Shown here: positions 50,601 through 61,930 of the stretch, in pieces
Numbering within the stretch: position 1 is the stretch's first letter
How the letters are laid out: each line of letters opens with the position of its first letter
Assembly (NCBI GenBank): GCA_021464415.1
Contig: CM038468.1
Span: forward strand, 35,080,969-35,144,968
Direction: 5' to 3'
Origin: Lonicera japonica
Taxonomy: Eukaryota > Streptophyta > Magnoliopsida > Dipsacales > Caprifoliaceae
Length of the DNA stretch: 64,000 nt
Translations under genes and position numbers: made by a program
The notes under the pieces: model-generated
Told to the model about the DNA's origin: nothing
Seen by the model: the letters and a program-made list of their open reading frames with translations, nothing else
The model's database searches: none

Positions 50601-51364
50601 AGTTTAAATTACCCTATATTTAATCTTATTGTTGATTTATTACATGTTAAAAAAAATGAAATTTGAGATTTGAGATTTTTTGAAAAGAAAGTGCTAGTCC
50701 TAATTTAATATATATATATATATATATATATAGTGAGTAACTTTTACGTACACTAACAAATATTTAATATCATGCATGCTGAAGCAAGTACTTTCAAAGA
50801 CTTTGTAACTTGTTTTGCCGTTCACGTTATCCTTGTACCAACGAGGTCTGCTGTTGTAGTTATGTATATCTACTTTCATATCAATAATTTAGATAACGTT
50901 TTTGTGCACATGATACCAAAAATTTATTTTGGTGATTGGTTGCTACTATTTATTTATTTATTTATAATACTTCTTTAACTTAATTTATCTTTTAATCTAA
51001 TTGTTTATCTTTATTCTTTGTAAAGGTAAATATGGATAAATAAATCTCAATATTTTAACTTTGTGAAGACATTTTTTAAAAGAATTTTTAAAGAAATTCA
51101 AAAAAAATGCCTACTTTACATATGTATGCTATTTTCTCATGTATTCTTGTAAATGTCTCTAAGTGAGGATTTAATAAATAGGATAACCTTTTACCGTCCT
51201 CTATGTTTCTACCTTGTCAATAAAAGTCCCACGTACGTCTCTGGATTGTCTATTCAATTTTCAAAGATTTAATATTTGTTTTGTGGGTTTAAGAATTTAG
51301 ATCTTATGACTAAATTTTGTCTCTTAAAAATTTAGAAGCTCTCTTCTCTTTGAAGTCTGAACAT
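50601..51364. other. Intergenic, nothing recognised
   Basis: AT-rich, with a (TA)n run at about 50709-50733. No gene or element is supported. Confidence 0.45.
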
Positions 51365-51730
51365 TTAGGTGATGTTTGGTTGATGTTTTGAGTTGAGTTT
51401 TTAAAATCTGGTATTTGGTAGAATTTGGAAGTATGTTGAAAAGTGAATTTAGTTTTTGTTTGAGTTTCTTTCAACCAACTAAAAAATCTCATAAAAAAAA
51501 TTCAAAAAATAGTCACAGTGAATCTTATTTTATAGATCTCGATTAGTAGATTTCAAATATATATTTTTTTATCTAATTTTAATTTTTGAATTTAAAGTTA
51601 TGGTATTTTAAAAAAAAAATTAGAGAGAGAAAGTAAAGTAAAATAAATTTTGAAAAGTGTAAAAGTGAAATTGATTTTAAGTTGAGTTTTTAAAATTTTA
51701 AAAAATAAATATCTACCAAACAGTCCCTTA
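51365..51730 (+). mobile_element. Harbinger MITE family member 1 (TTA duplication)
   Basis: The body 51368-51727 (360 bp) has ends GGTGATGTTTGGT and, inverted, GGGACTGTTTGGT, with TTA on both sides. It shares TTATTTTATAGATCTCGAT, TTTAAAGTTATGGT and GAGAGA(G/A)AAA with the two copies downstream. Confidence 0.8.
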
Positions 51731-52448
51731 ATTTTTAAAGAAGTACAAATGTTAAAGAGGTACAATATGTGGCAGATCCAATAATTATTAATAGGAGGCA
51801 CTTCTGATTTTTTTTTAAATAAGTTAAAACTCAACATAAACAAATTTAATTATCCTATTAAGTATCTTACAAACTTAAATTAAATTATAGCATTCTATTT
51901 AGGGTTTGGATATTGGAATTTTTAATAATTCCTTTTAACACTTCAAAATCCATTTCAAATAAAAATAAAGTGTTCCTGAAAATATAAGAAAAATATCATT
52001 AAAGGCCATATTGGCGTGTTAAGAAGGATTTATTTGAAATACTTGATAGCCATGCCAATTGTTCTTTTGGTCTAATAACCATACTATTTATTTATATATA
52101 TGAACTAACTTTTATGTAAATTGCTAAATAATTAAATGAGATTTAACTAATATTTTCTTAGTAATAAAAATAATAAAAATGAGTCAGTATTTTCTTACCT
52201 CTATCTTTTATGGCACATGCCCCCACTGACACCACTTGGATCCACCAATGGGTACAATACTTTTTTCCTTCTCGTTAGAATATAGTCATTCTTTATAATT
52301 TTATAATAATGACAAAATTATTCAAATAATATTCATTCAACAATTTAGATATGATACATTCAAATAATCCAACACCTACTCAAATTTAACATTCAGAAAT
52401 AAAATAACAAGTTTTTCAAATTCAATTTTTAGGTTTAAGAACAAATCT

Positions 52449-52798
52449 TTAGGGCTCTATTTGGTTGAATTTTTGAAAAGTGTGAAAGTAAGGTTGAAAA
52501 GTAAATTTGGTTTTTGTTGGAGTTTTTTTTCAACCAATTAAATAAATATGGAAAAAAAACCCCTCAAACAATAGTCATAATGGATCTTATTTTATAGATC
52601 TCGATAAGTTAGTTTCAAATATATATATATTTTTTATTTAATTCCGAATTTTTGGATTTAAAGTTATGGTGTTTTAAAAAAAATTATGAGAGAGAAAATA
52701 AAGTGAAATGAAATTTTGGAAAGTGTGAAATAAAGTTGATTTTGTGATAGAAAACTAAAAAAACTAGATTTTTAGTTTGAAACCAAACAGGGGGCTTA
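52449..52798 (+). mobile_element. Harbinger MITE family member 2 (TTA duplication)
   Basis: The body 52452-52795 (344 bp) has ends GGGCTCTATTTGGTT and, inverted, GCCCCCTGTTTGGTT, with TTA on both sides. It is in the same orientation as the copy at 51.4 kb. Confidence 0.8.
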
Positions 52799-53072
52799 GT
52801 CTTTAGATTCAACATTCAAATTTAGACAAGAAAAAGAAACGCCACCCTTAAGACTTCTTTGAATTAATACATTCCATGGTTCCAATTTATTGTGGAACAA
52901 AAACAAAAAAAATATTTCTTGTAGGGTGGTACTGTTGTCAAAACAATTATTATTATTGCCAAATCAATGTACAACTTTAAAAGCATACAGTTGCAATTTC
53001 TAAAAGCAGTACTATGCACTATCAAAGAGCTAGATAATTGCTTTAGCAAAAGGTGTACTTATTTCTTTAATC

Positions 53073-53627
53073 GGGATATTGGAAAATAGGGATTGTCTGA
53101 GAAAATTTTATGCAATATAACTATGGAATAACATTTTTGTAAATTAATGGTCTATCTTTGACCAAACTCCAAAAGAAATGCAACTTTAACTTTATAGTAG
53201 ATTTTCGAATTGTAATTTTATAGTATCTTTCAAAATTAAGTTTGCGCTGCATGTTGTTTAATAGATTACTATATCTAAGTGTTTAATTGACAATACTTTG
53301 GAGTTATTTCAACAAGTTACAAATTTAAATTCATTTATTAATCAAAAACACACACGGAAAATTTTTTTTAGGTAATGCAAAGTTAAGTTAATTTGCCGTC
53401 CTTATTTTTAATGCATTGCTATATATTGGGATTTATTTCACATTTATTTAGAGTGATACAAGTGACATAGAAAAATGTACCGGTTAAAAAAATAAAAAAC
53501 GAAACTTGCATTAATTGTTTTGGATTACAAAGTTAAGGTTGCACAAAATACAATTTGTGTACCGTTAAGTTTTGTACAAAACCCAATTTTGATCAAACAC
53601 CTCATTTTAAAACACAATTGATAAATA
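53073..53627. repeat. Dispersed ~560-bp repeat, copy B (unclassified)
   Basis: This copy matches 11592-12152 in order and orientation, from GGGATATTGGAAAATAGGGA to ATTTTAAAACACAATTGATAAA. It is diverged, with scattered substitutions and small indels, and has no open frame or terminal inverted repeat. Confidence 0.7.
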
Positions 53628-53736
53628 TGAATCAAACGCTAACAAGCAAGTACAATCCCCCAAGTTTAAATATAACAATCATCTTACATATAACCTAATA
53701 TATAACATTAATTACAACAAATATAAAGAATGATAT

Positions 53737-54101
53737 TTAGGGCTTATTTGGTTAGTGTTTATTTTTACAAATTTTAAAAATTCAACTTAAAATCAACTTT
53801 ACTTTTACACTAAATTTATTTCGTTTTACTTTCTCTCTAAAAAAACTTTTAAAATACCATAACTTTAAATCCAAAAATTAAAATTAGATAAAAAACATAT
53901 ATTTGAAACCTCTTCGTCGAGATCTATAAAATAAGACCCATTGTGACTATTTTTTGAATTTTTTATGAGTATTTTTAGTTGGCTGAAAAAAACTCAAAAA
54001 AAAAAAAAAAATTCACTTTTCAACATACTTCCAAATTCTACCAAACACCATATTTTAAAAATTTAAAAACTCAACTCAAAACATCAACCAAATATCACTT
54101 A
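53737..54101 (-). mobile_element. Harbinger MITE family member 3, inverted (TTA duplication)
   Basis: The body 53740-54098 has left end GGGCTTATTTGGTT and, inverted, right end GTGATATTTGGTT, with TTA on both sides. Its reverse complement matches the copies at 51.4 and 52.5 kb. Confidence 0.8.
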
Positions 54102-56933
54102 CTATACAAGTCATATTCAATAATAAAATATGTATAAGTAAACAAATACGTAAATGCAGTTATATTATAAAATAATAATAAAAAATTCCACTGTTGAAAA
54201 AATCGTTGCACAAAATTAATCTTTAATAATAATATAAGAGCGAAAAAAAAGTAATCGCAGCAGAATATATCAATTATTAACTTAACATACTACTACAAAA
54301 GTTCATTTGTACCATAATACAAGTAATAAATATTTTTGCGCACAAAGGTTAATTGCTAGCTCCGTCCTTAAATTAAATAATTTAAGATATATAGTAGGAC
54401 AAGATCTGTTGCCCAATTCCCACCATGGACCATAATTATTGCCTTTTTTTTTTTTTTTTTTCTCTATTCTATTTGTTTGATAACCATATCACATGGGTCC
54501 AAAAAAAAAAATGAAGATTTTCTAATGGAGAATCTCCTTTTCACTGTTTATTAAAGAGCTTACATCGCAAGAAATGAGCAGGGATTGGATATATAGTACA
54601 ATCATGACTAGCCCACTAAGTACTATGAACATGACAAGTCAAGAGACTACCTAAGAAAGCTTACATCTTTATCTTCCAAGAAAAATCCTTTTAATCATTA
54701 AACCAAGAGTATATTATATTATACTTTTTTTGTATTTTAAAATTCATCTATACATATGTAAAACTATAGCATATACATATGTAAAAATAACGCATACATA
54801 AGTATAATGTATGCGTCTATTTACAGTGATATGAGAATATAAAGGTAGTAGGGTTGAGAAAAAAAATTAAGTGGTTATGGTGTCTTATAATTTACATGGA
54901 CAATCAATAGCGAACTCGAGAATTCATCTGGGAGAATTCAAAACACATAAAAATATATTTAAAGTCATAAATTTTTAAGACAAACATAATAATATTAATA
55001 ATGATACTTCATACAACTCAAATAACGAATATGAACAATTATGATGAATTTTATTATACAACACAAACATAATAGTATTAATAATATCATGTAATTAATC
55101 AAGAAATACAACTAATATTATGCAAATAATCAAAAATAAATTATACCTAGTATTAAAAAGTAGATATAAGAATGAATTTGCTTTGGTAGTGTTGGAAAAA
55201 AAGGTAAAAAAAATATCATTTTCAAGCCATTTTGAGGTTCAGTAGGACCTCACACTAGGTCATGAAAGATATTTATAGATTCATGTTCTCGTCCGTGAGG
55301 ATATCGATATCGTATATTTTTTTGCTCAAAATGTGAATGAAAAATTGTTGCCTCAAATGAGCTACTTGGGGTGAAAAAATTGAATGAAAATGGGCGGATC
55401 CCATATGAAAACTTAGAGGAAAAATTGATTAGTTTATAAGGAATTACCTCCTATGAATTATTAAGCATTCAAGAAAAATAAGGAAACCATGTAACTCGTG
55501 TGCGCCCGTACTTGCTGACACAAACCCCGAAATTTCAAGTTTTACACATATGTCCTCATATATATATGTATAATTTTTTTTTAAAAATACCCCATATGTT
55601 AAAAAAAAAATTCCAAGGTGGGCGCTGGGGGGTTGGGGGGGGGGGGGGGGGGGGGGGTGAAGGGGTGATGATTGCCTCCCCTGCCCCTTATTGGGGCCAC
55701 TCATGTGGACAATTATGTATAAAAATTTATGGAATTCATAAAATAAATCACAGAAAAGAAAAATCATCGATGGAAGGGGATTTTGAATAACTTGAAAAAT
55801 GAAAAAAAAAAAAGAGTTAAAAATCATATTTTACGATGAAAATTTGACTTCATTAAATATCATGCAATTAAACACTAAAAAGTTGAAAATTATGAATTTT
55901 TGAGTATTTTTCATAAAGAAGTTAGAAGTGTTATTAAATACTAGTCCTCAAAGGTGTATCTCGTAGAGGTTGAAGTCATGACCTATGTTTCATAACCTAC
56001 TTATTCGGCTTAAGTTTTGGCAATTAACCAACCCTAGCTTGAGGATTGGGCAAAGTATGACATGAATACATGTCAACTGCCTTGTAACTAGTTGTCATCC
56101 TCATTATCCTTGTAACAAGAAAGTTTTGGGTTCGATCCACATGGATGTGGTTGTTAACCCTTTGCAATAGTGGTTTTGGTTGCTTTGTCTATGGTAGTTA
56201 AGTACACTCTTTGCTGTGATGGTTCTCGATTAAATTGAATCATTTTTATGTATACAAAAAAGTTGTGTTTAGAAATTATCGCTTTGTATAAAAAATTATT
56301 ACGTGAACATGAGAAATTGAATACTTTGTCTCGAGAAAATATTTACTACACTAATTTATGTACACCCACAACCATAAAGCACGCCTCGACATCAAGTATA
56401 ATCGCTAGGCAGAGTTATTTATATTTTACCCTCATGATGTTTGATCCATTTCATTTTTGTCTATGAAATTCAATTTATGCCACACTCATTTGTAAAGTTT
56501 GTTCTCATTTTCTCTTTAATCCAAAATTTAATATGCCGTTTATTTATTGGATAGAGAATGCCATGTGTAGTTAACGTGGCTTGAAGATCAAAGCGATACG
56601 TGACTTTTTCCATTCAAAAATGTAATGATGGCTTAGGTTTTGGACTAAAGTAAAAATAGGAACAAAATTCAAGGACAAACAACATGCAAAATGTACTTTC
56701 AAAAATGCAAAAGCGTTGAAATTTGAAGGGGATAATTAATTGTAAATAACTCCTACACTTGATGGATACAAAACTCTCACTCTTTCAATAGCCCATGAAA
56801 AATAAAAATTTAACCAGGTAATGATAAATACCCAAAATGCTCCCCAAATCAAGGGGAATTTTGTTTCAACACAATTTCTGTGTTGATAACAAAGCTACTT
56901 CGAAAGGACAAGTAATTTAAGCAACAATAAATG
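54102..56933. other. Intergenic, no gene recognised
   Basis: AT-rich. Includes a G-run (55635-55657). Around 56070-56160 a CCTTGTAACTAG head and TTTTGGGTTCGATCCAC suggest an old SINE, without a defined tail or target duplication. Confidence 0.45.
55635..55657. repeat. Poly(G) run, 23 bases
   Basis: Twenty-three consecutive G on the plus strand, preceded by two shorter G-runs. It makes artificial Gly- or Pro-rich open frames on both strands. It has strong G-quadruplex potential if the length is real. Confidence 0.75.
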
Positions 56934-57406
56934 GTTGAATTTGTTATAATTATTATGAAAGAATTTTAATTCCCATTTTACCCTTAATTTTTCTCTTATG
57001 AACCCATCTCTTGTACCACTTTCAATTTTTATCACTCAAAGCAAGCGTGCTTCACTCCTCTAGTGAAGCTCCAGCGATGAGCTGGTAGCACAATTTAGCA
57101 ATAGCTATATGCTTAATCCGACACTAATGGAGCTGCTTTTTAAGACCAGAATAGGTGCAAGTTTAAAAATAAAAACGCAGCAGTAGTTCGGGTTAGATTC
57201 AAGTAAATTTACAAGTTTTATCCCAATTAACTTGAGCATAATAAATTGTCTTGAAATACCCTTATAATAAAATAATAATAGAGGGCTGGTGAATGTGGTG
57301 GGTACAGATTCTTCAAAATACAAATTGCACTGGTGGGGTCAGCCATATTTATAGATTGGTCGAGCCATATTTTGAAAAATCCGTACCTGATACATTCACC
57401 AGGCCC

Positions 57407-57410
<4 letters not shown>

Positions 57411-57439
<29 letters not shown>

Positions 57440-57445
57440 TTATTA

Positions 57446-57485
<40 letters not shown>

Positions 57486-57486
57486 T
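57411..57486. repeat. TTA microsatellite
   Basis: Two (TTA)n/(ATT)n runs separated by TTTTATTATATTA, inside the right arm of the foldback. The left arm has only a short TAATAATA at the matching place, so the repeat grew after the foldback formed. Confidence 0.8.
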
Positions 57487-57500
57487 TATTATAAAGGTAT

Positions 57501-57660
57501 TTCAAGACAACAATATATTTCTCATGCGGACTGGGACCTTTAGCGACAGTTTTCCATTGCAAATACATTGGGGATATGTTTTTAGCGACGAAAAACATCG
57601 TTAAAGGTCCCGGTCATACAGACCGGTCGGTCCGTATGAGAAATTTTTTGTTCAAGATAA
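57501..57660. mobile_element. Nested 140-bp foldback MITE with 10-bp target duplication
   Basis: The insert 57511-57650 is absent from the left arm of the surrounding foldback. Its flanks are TTCAAGACAA and TTCAAGATAA (9 of 10 bases); the left arm has this sequence once. The ends are CAATATATTTCTCATGCGGAC and, inverted, CAAAAAATTTCTCATACGGAC, and the inner part pairs through GGGACCTTTA(G/A)CGA. Confidence 0.75.
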
Positions 57661-57916
57661 TGCATAAGTTAATTCATATAAAACTTGTAAATTTGCATGA
57701 ATCCGACCATACTATTGTGTCAGGTTAGGCGTATTGCTACTACTAAAATTGTGTTACCGAATTATCGCCGGAGTTTCATTGGAAATAAGTGAAGCATGCT
57801 TGCTTTGAGTGATAAAAATTGAAATTGGTATAAGAGATGGGTTCATGAGAAAAAGTTAGGGGTATAGTTGGAAAATCATCTCATGATAATTATTACAAAT
57901 TCAGCCATTTATTGTA

Positions 57917-58460
57917 GAGTGGGATGCATTTTAATTCTTCGATGTTTCTTTGAAGTATCATTTTAGTCCTTGATGTTTCAATTTCGTCAATTTTACCCCT
58001 AAATTTTATTTTGATTGCAATGCGGCCCTAAATTAGGCATTTTGCTGGTTCCTTTGATGGAAAAGGCATGTGCCACATACAATACATTATTGTTAGCGGA
58101 AAAAGGGGAAAACAAAGGTATATAACCTTTAATTCCTTTATTCCCTCCATTATGACACAAGTGTTAGGGTTTGTTTAATTAGAACAAAAATTGAAGGATA
58201 TTTGTTGCAATTTCGTCCATGAAAAATTTATGTAGCGGGAATAAAGGAGTCAAGGGATGTGGTCATTTATTTTTTTCCTTTTACCCCTTAGGACAGTGCC
58301 TCGTGCATGGCATATGCCTTTTTCGTCGAAGGAATTAAACATAAATCCAATTTATTGCAATTAAGATGAAACCTTAAGAGTTAAATTAACGAAATTGAAA
58401 TATTAAGAACAAAAGTGAAACTTTGAGTAAACTTCAAGAGACTAAAAGTATATTTTACTC
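57917..58460. mobile_element. MULE-like element with long inverted ends
   Basis: The inverted ends are about 150-200 bp. The left has CATTTTAGTCCTTGATGTTTC and AATTTCGTCAATTT; the inverted right has ACTTTTGTTCTTAATATTTC and AATTTCGTTAATTT. Both continue with AAAAAGGCAT-type blocks and TCCTTTATTCC. It starts two bases after the foldback at 56934-57915. No transposase or target duplication found. Confidence 0.6.
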
Positions 58461-59199
58461 TTTTAGGATGGAATATTGTGTTAAAAAAAATCCTCATAGT
58501 TTGGTAAACATTTTGGATATTTATTTTTATTTGGTTAAATTTTTATGTTTGTTTGGGCTGTTGAAGGTGTGCTTTATGCTTGTAGGTGTTAATTGCCATT
58601 ATAGTGTAGTGAATATTTTCTTGAGGCAAAACAAAGAGTTCAAATTTGTCCGATTAACATAAGATGTATATAGGTTTTGATATAAAGCGATGATTTTATG
58701 ATATAATTTTCTTACATACGTATAAAGCGATGCAATTTAATTCAAAACTATAACAATAGAAGGTCGATATACAACTACTATAAATAAAGTGATGCAAGTT
58801 AGACCGAAACCACCATAACAAACGATTACCAATCAAGTCCATGGGACATAACCCAAATAAAACTTTCTTATTATGATGATAAGGAGGATCCCAACGAGTT
58901 ACAAGGCAGTTGACATGCATTCATGTAATGCTTTGCACAAACCTGAAGGCTTGGTTAAGTGGCAAAACTTTAGCCATGATAAGTACGTACTTTTGGGTTA
59001 TGAGTTCAAGTCACTTGAGATGAAACCTTTGAGGACTAGTATTATAAACAATTTTTTATGAAAAATACTCAACAATTCATAGTTTTCATCATTTATAGTT
59101 ATTTTTAATAAAATCGATTTTTCTTCTACAATATAGTTTATAGCAAATTTCTTCAATTTTTTGTGAAATTTAATGGTGTAAATTAGTAACCTAATAACC
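58461..59199. other. Intergenic, weak SINE-like trace
   Basis: No gene. At 58945-59020 GGCTTGGTTAAGTGG and GGGTTATGAGTTCAAGTC form an A-box/B-box-like pair, possibly an old SINE. Confidence 0.35.
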
Positions 59200-59624
59200 T
59201 AATTAACTCTGCCAACCACGAGCAGACAAGTGGCCCTCCACGTCAGCAACTTGACCTGTCGCCCGTAGGAAGAGCTCGAAGGAGCTCTATTCAAGTACCA
59301 TAGGAAGATCGGATCTCTTTATAATTTGGGCATCTGGTCTAAGGATCATTTTTGTTTAACTAATGACGGAGCTCGAATGCCGAGCTCTCCCGACGAGCTC
59401 TAGAGCTGTCTCGAGAGCCTTTTTATAAGCTCATAGCCCAGAGAGAGACACCCCCAACTAGCTCGAGAGTCAGGTCAGCTTCGGCCTCTGTGTCTGCCTT
59501 TGAGTCTGCTCTGCTCACGCAGTTCCTGTGCTAGTCTCAGCTATATAAAGGCTTGGAGATCGTCGTAGAGAATTTAGAGAGATCCATAGCAGAATCAATG
59601 AGTTTGAATCTAGTCGATCCAGCT

Positions 59625-60430
59625 CTACGAGAGAGTTCTCCTTTGAAGAGGTTTTAGCCAGACTTCCTCCAGCACCGGTGAGGAACCCACGGGTGAATGT
59701 GGTTTGTGAAAGACGGTTTGAAAGAACCAGTCAGCATTAGAGCCGAAACAAAGGAGCTCTACCTCATCTTCCTCCAGTACCAAAACCCAAACAAAAAGTA
59801 GACGACAGACCTCAAGGGTCCATGTTCGATAGGATATCCCACAAGGGATCCGTGAAAGAGGTTGAAAAGAGGCTTAGGTCAGAGATAAGAGCTCACATGG
59901 CCGAAATGATGATAGCAATGGGCTATCTATGAGGGAGCTTAACGGCTGCAGCTCTAGTGAAAGACTCCAAATCCCTATTTGCGGAGCATATTTAGAGCTG
60001 CTAGGTCCCAGATAAGTTCAAGCTCCCGATGTATGAGTCAAACGACGGAACCACAGACTCAGTAGACTACTAGCAGTAATATAGGAATATAATAGGGCTC
60101 TGAAATGTACCAGATGATATCATGTGCATGGCGTTACGGCCAAGAGAGATGGGGCAAGAAGGGATTAAATAGTTTTGAATCAAACGAAGGCAAGGCTTGT
60201 CAACAGTTCATTCATTTGACATTTTTTTTTGGTGAGGTTTATGCCCAACTAAATCCAAAGCAGCTCTTAGAGCCCTGAAAAATGAAGATTTTAGAAAAGA
60301 AAAGAGATACGACAAAATATTGCCTGTTCCATAAGGATCATGGCCACGAGACCGATGACTGTTAAAAATTAAAAGAGGAGATCGACAAACTCATCCCACG
60401 GGGGTAGGTCCATCAATATGTAGATGAGAA
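59625..60430 (+). pseudogene. Gypsy gag remnant
   Basis: Broken gag-like sequence. It includes an EEVLARLPPAPV stretch (about 59640), a capsid-like segment FKLPMYESNDGTTDSVDY with a stop after it (60020-60070), and a C/H-spaced segment YCLFHKDHGHETDDC (about 60318-60362) followed by a TAA. Several in-frame stops make it non-functional. Confidence 0.65.
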
Positions 60431-60598
60431 GAAGAAAGTTCCCTAAAAAGCTAAGGGAAATGAACAAACAAATGAGATCTACATGATTGAGGGGGCTCAT
60501 TTTTCTCGAGTAACAGCAACAGGTCTAGAAAGGCCTACATTAGACAGGCCAAGTCCTCGAGCTCGGGGGTAAAGTTCCTTAACTTCAGGCCTACAAAG

Positions 60599-60883
60599 AT
60601 GGTGAAGTATAACGTCGCGAAGATCACCTTCACAAATGAAAACATGAATGGAATAGAGTTATCGCATGATGATCCTCTAGTGGTAACAACTGTGGTGGGT
60701 AATCACAATGTCCATCGAATCCTTATACATACTAGAGCCACATCTAACCTCATGTACTACAACGCTTTCAAAGCCATGGGCCTCACTTTTGAGCACCTGA
60801 CCCCATCAACAGTGACTATGGTAAGTTTTTTAAGAGGAAAAAGAAAATCCTTGGGAACTATCAAGCTCGTTGTGACTCTATGA
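60599..60883 (+). pseudogene. Gypsy aspartic protease remnant
   Basis: The 94-codon open frame contains HDDPLVVT and the position of the protease active site, which in this family reads D-(T/N)-G-S-S. Here it reads HTRATS, so the catalytic Asp is gone. The downstream YYNAFKAMGL fits the family. Confidence 0.7.
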
Positions 60884-61489
60884 ATAGCCCCAAAGCAGGT
60901 CACTACCATAATAGAGTTCCTAATACTGGACAAGGCCCCCTACTATAATGTTATCCTAGGCAGGGGTACTCTTAACGAGATTAAAGATGCCATATCCACT
61001 TGTAGTTTAACCATAAGGTTCCCAACCCCCGACAAAGTTGGAGAGGTCATAGAAAACCAAGTGGAAGACAGATATCGCCATTTCAGAGCTCTGAAAGAAG
61101 TCAAAACCATAAGTATAGCAGTCGCAGAGCTCGAAGCCGCGGCCACGAAGGAGTTGGTTAATGCAGAGGGTCCTTGTGATTCGGAAGGATGGGAGATTGA
61201 CACTCTAGATCCTCAAGACGAAGAAAATGAGCTCAGAGACAAGCCAGTTGAGGACCTAGAGGACTTACTCTTGAACCCATTGCAGCCTGACAAGGTGTTA
61301 AAAATCAGCAATCAGGTAAGTTCAGAGGTCAAAGAGGAGCTCTCCCAATGCCTAAGGGCTGGTTCTGATATATTTGTGCGGTCCCATAATGACATAAAGA
61401 GGCTTAATCCGGAGGTCGTGGTACACAGGCTCAATACTGACCCAGCTTTTAAGTCTGTAAGATAGAAGAAGAGAAACTTTGCACCAGAG

Positions 61490-61930
61490 AGAAACTTGGT
61501 TGTAAAAAAGGAGGTTCAGAAGTTGCTCCAAGCTAGTTTCGTTCGGGAAGTCCACAACCCAAAGTGGCTTTCCAATATTGTGCTCGTGAAGAAGCACAGT
61601 GAAAAGGGGATAATGTGTGTGGATTTCAAAGACCTCAACAAGGCTTGCCTAAAAGATAATTTTCCACTCCCAAAGATCAATCAAGTCGTAGATGCAACCA
61701 CTGGCCAAGAGATGTTGAGCTTCATGAATGCTTACTCTGGCTATAATCAGGTCAGAATGGCCCCTGAGGACGAAAAAAATACCTATTTCATTAACAATGA
61801 GGGGACCTGTTGCTACAAGGCCATGCCGTTTGGTTTAAGGAATGCCGGAGCTACCTATTAGAGGGTCATGAGCACTTTGTTTAAGGATTAGATAGGCAAA
61901 AATATGGAGGTCTATGTTGACAACTATGAG
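61490..61930 (+). pseudogene. Gypsy reverse transcriptase, 5' half
   Basis: It contains VVKKEVQKLLQASFVREV, WLSNIVLVKK, MCVDFKDLNKACLKD, YSGYNQVRMAPEDE and CYKAMPFGLRNAGATY. Stop codons follow GATY (about 61859) and again near 61890. The catalytic YVDD reads YVDN at about 61912-61923, and the frame then enters unrelated sequence, so it is inactive. Confidence 0.85.

Larger units (their letters stand above)
56934..57915. mobile_element. Near-complete foldback element (~0.98 kb)
   Basis: The left arm 56934-57320 pairs with the right arm 57368-57915 almost to the centre, leaving a loop of about 47 nt. Paired blocks include ACAATAAATGG at the ends, ATGAACCCATCTCTT, ATCACTCAAAGCAAGC, AAATTTACAAGTTTTAT, TGTCTTGAAATACC and GGTACAGATTCTTCAAAATA near the loop. 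The right arm is longer because of a (TTA)n expansion (57411-57486) and a nested element (57511-57650). No gene is present, and the outer target duplication was not found. Confidence 0.75.

Noticed and set aside
55444..55827. 127-codon frame with a proline run, and its plus-strand glycine-rich partner
   Set aside because: The run comes from the G23 homopolymer; the flanks have no recognisable features.
57293..57604. Tyrosine/isoleucine-rich plus-strand frame
   Set aside because: Produced by the TTA microsatellite inside the foldback element.
56920..57930. Target-site duplication for the large foldback
   Set aside because: The flanks AATTTAAGCA and AGAGTGGGAT do not match.
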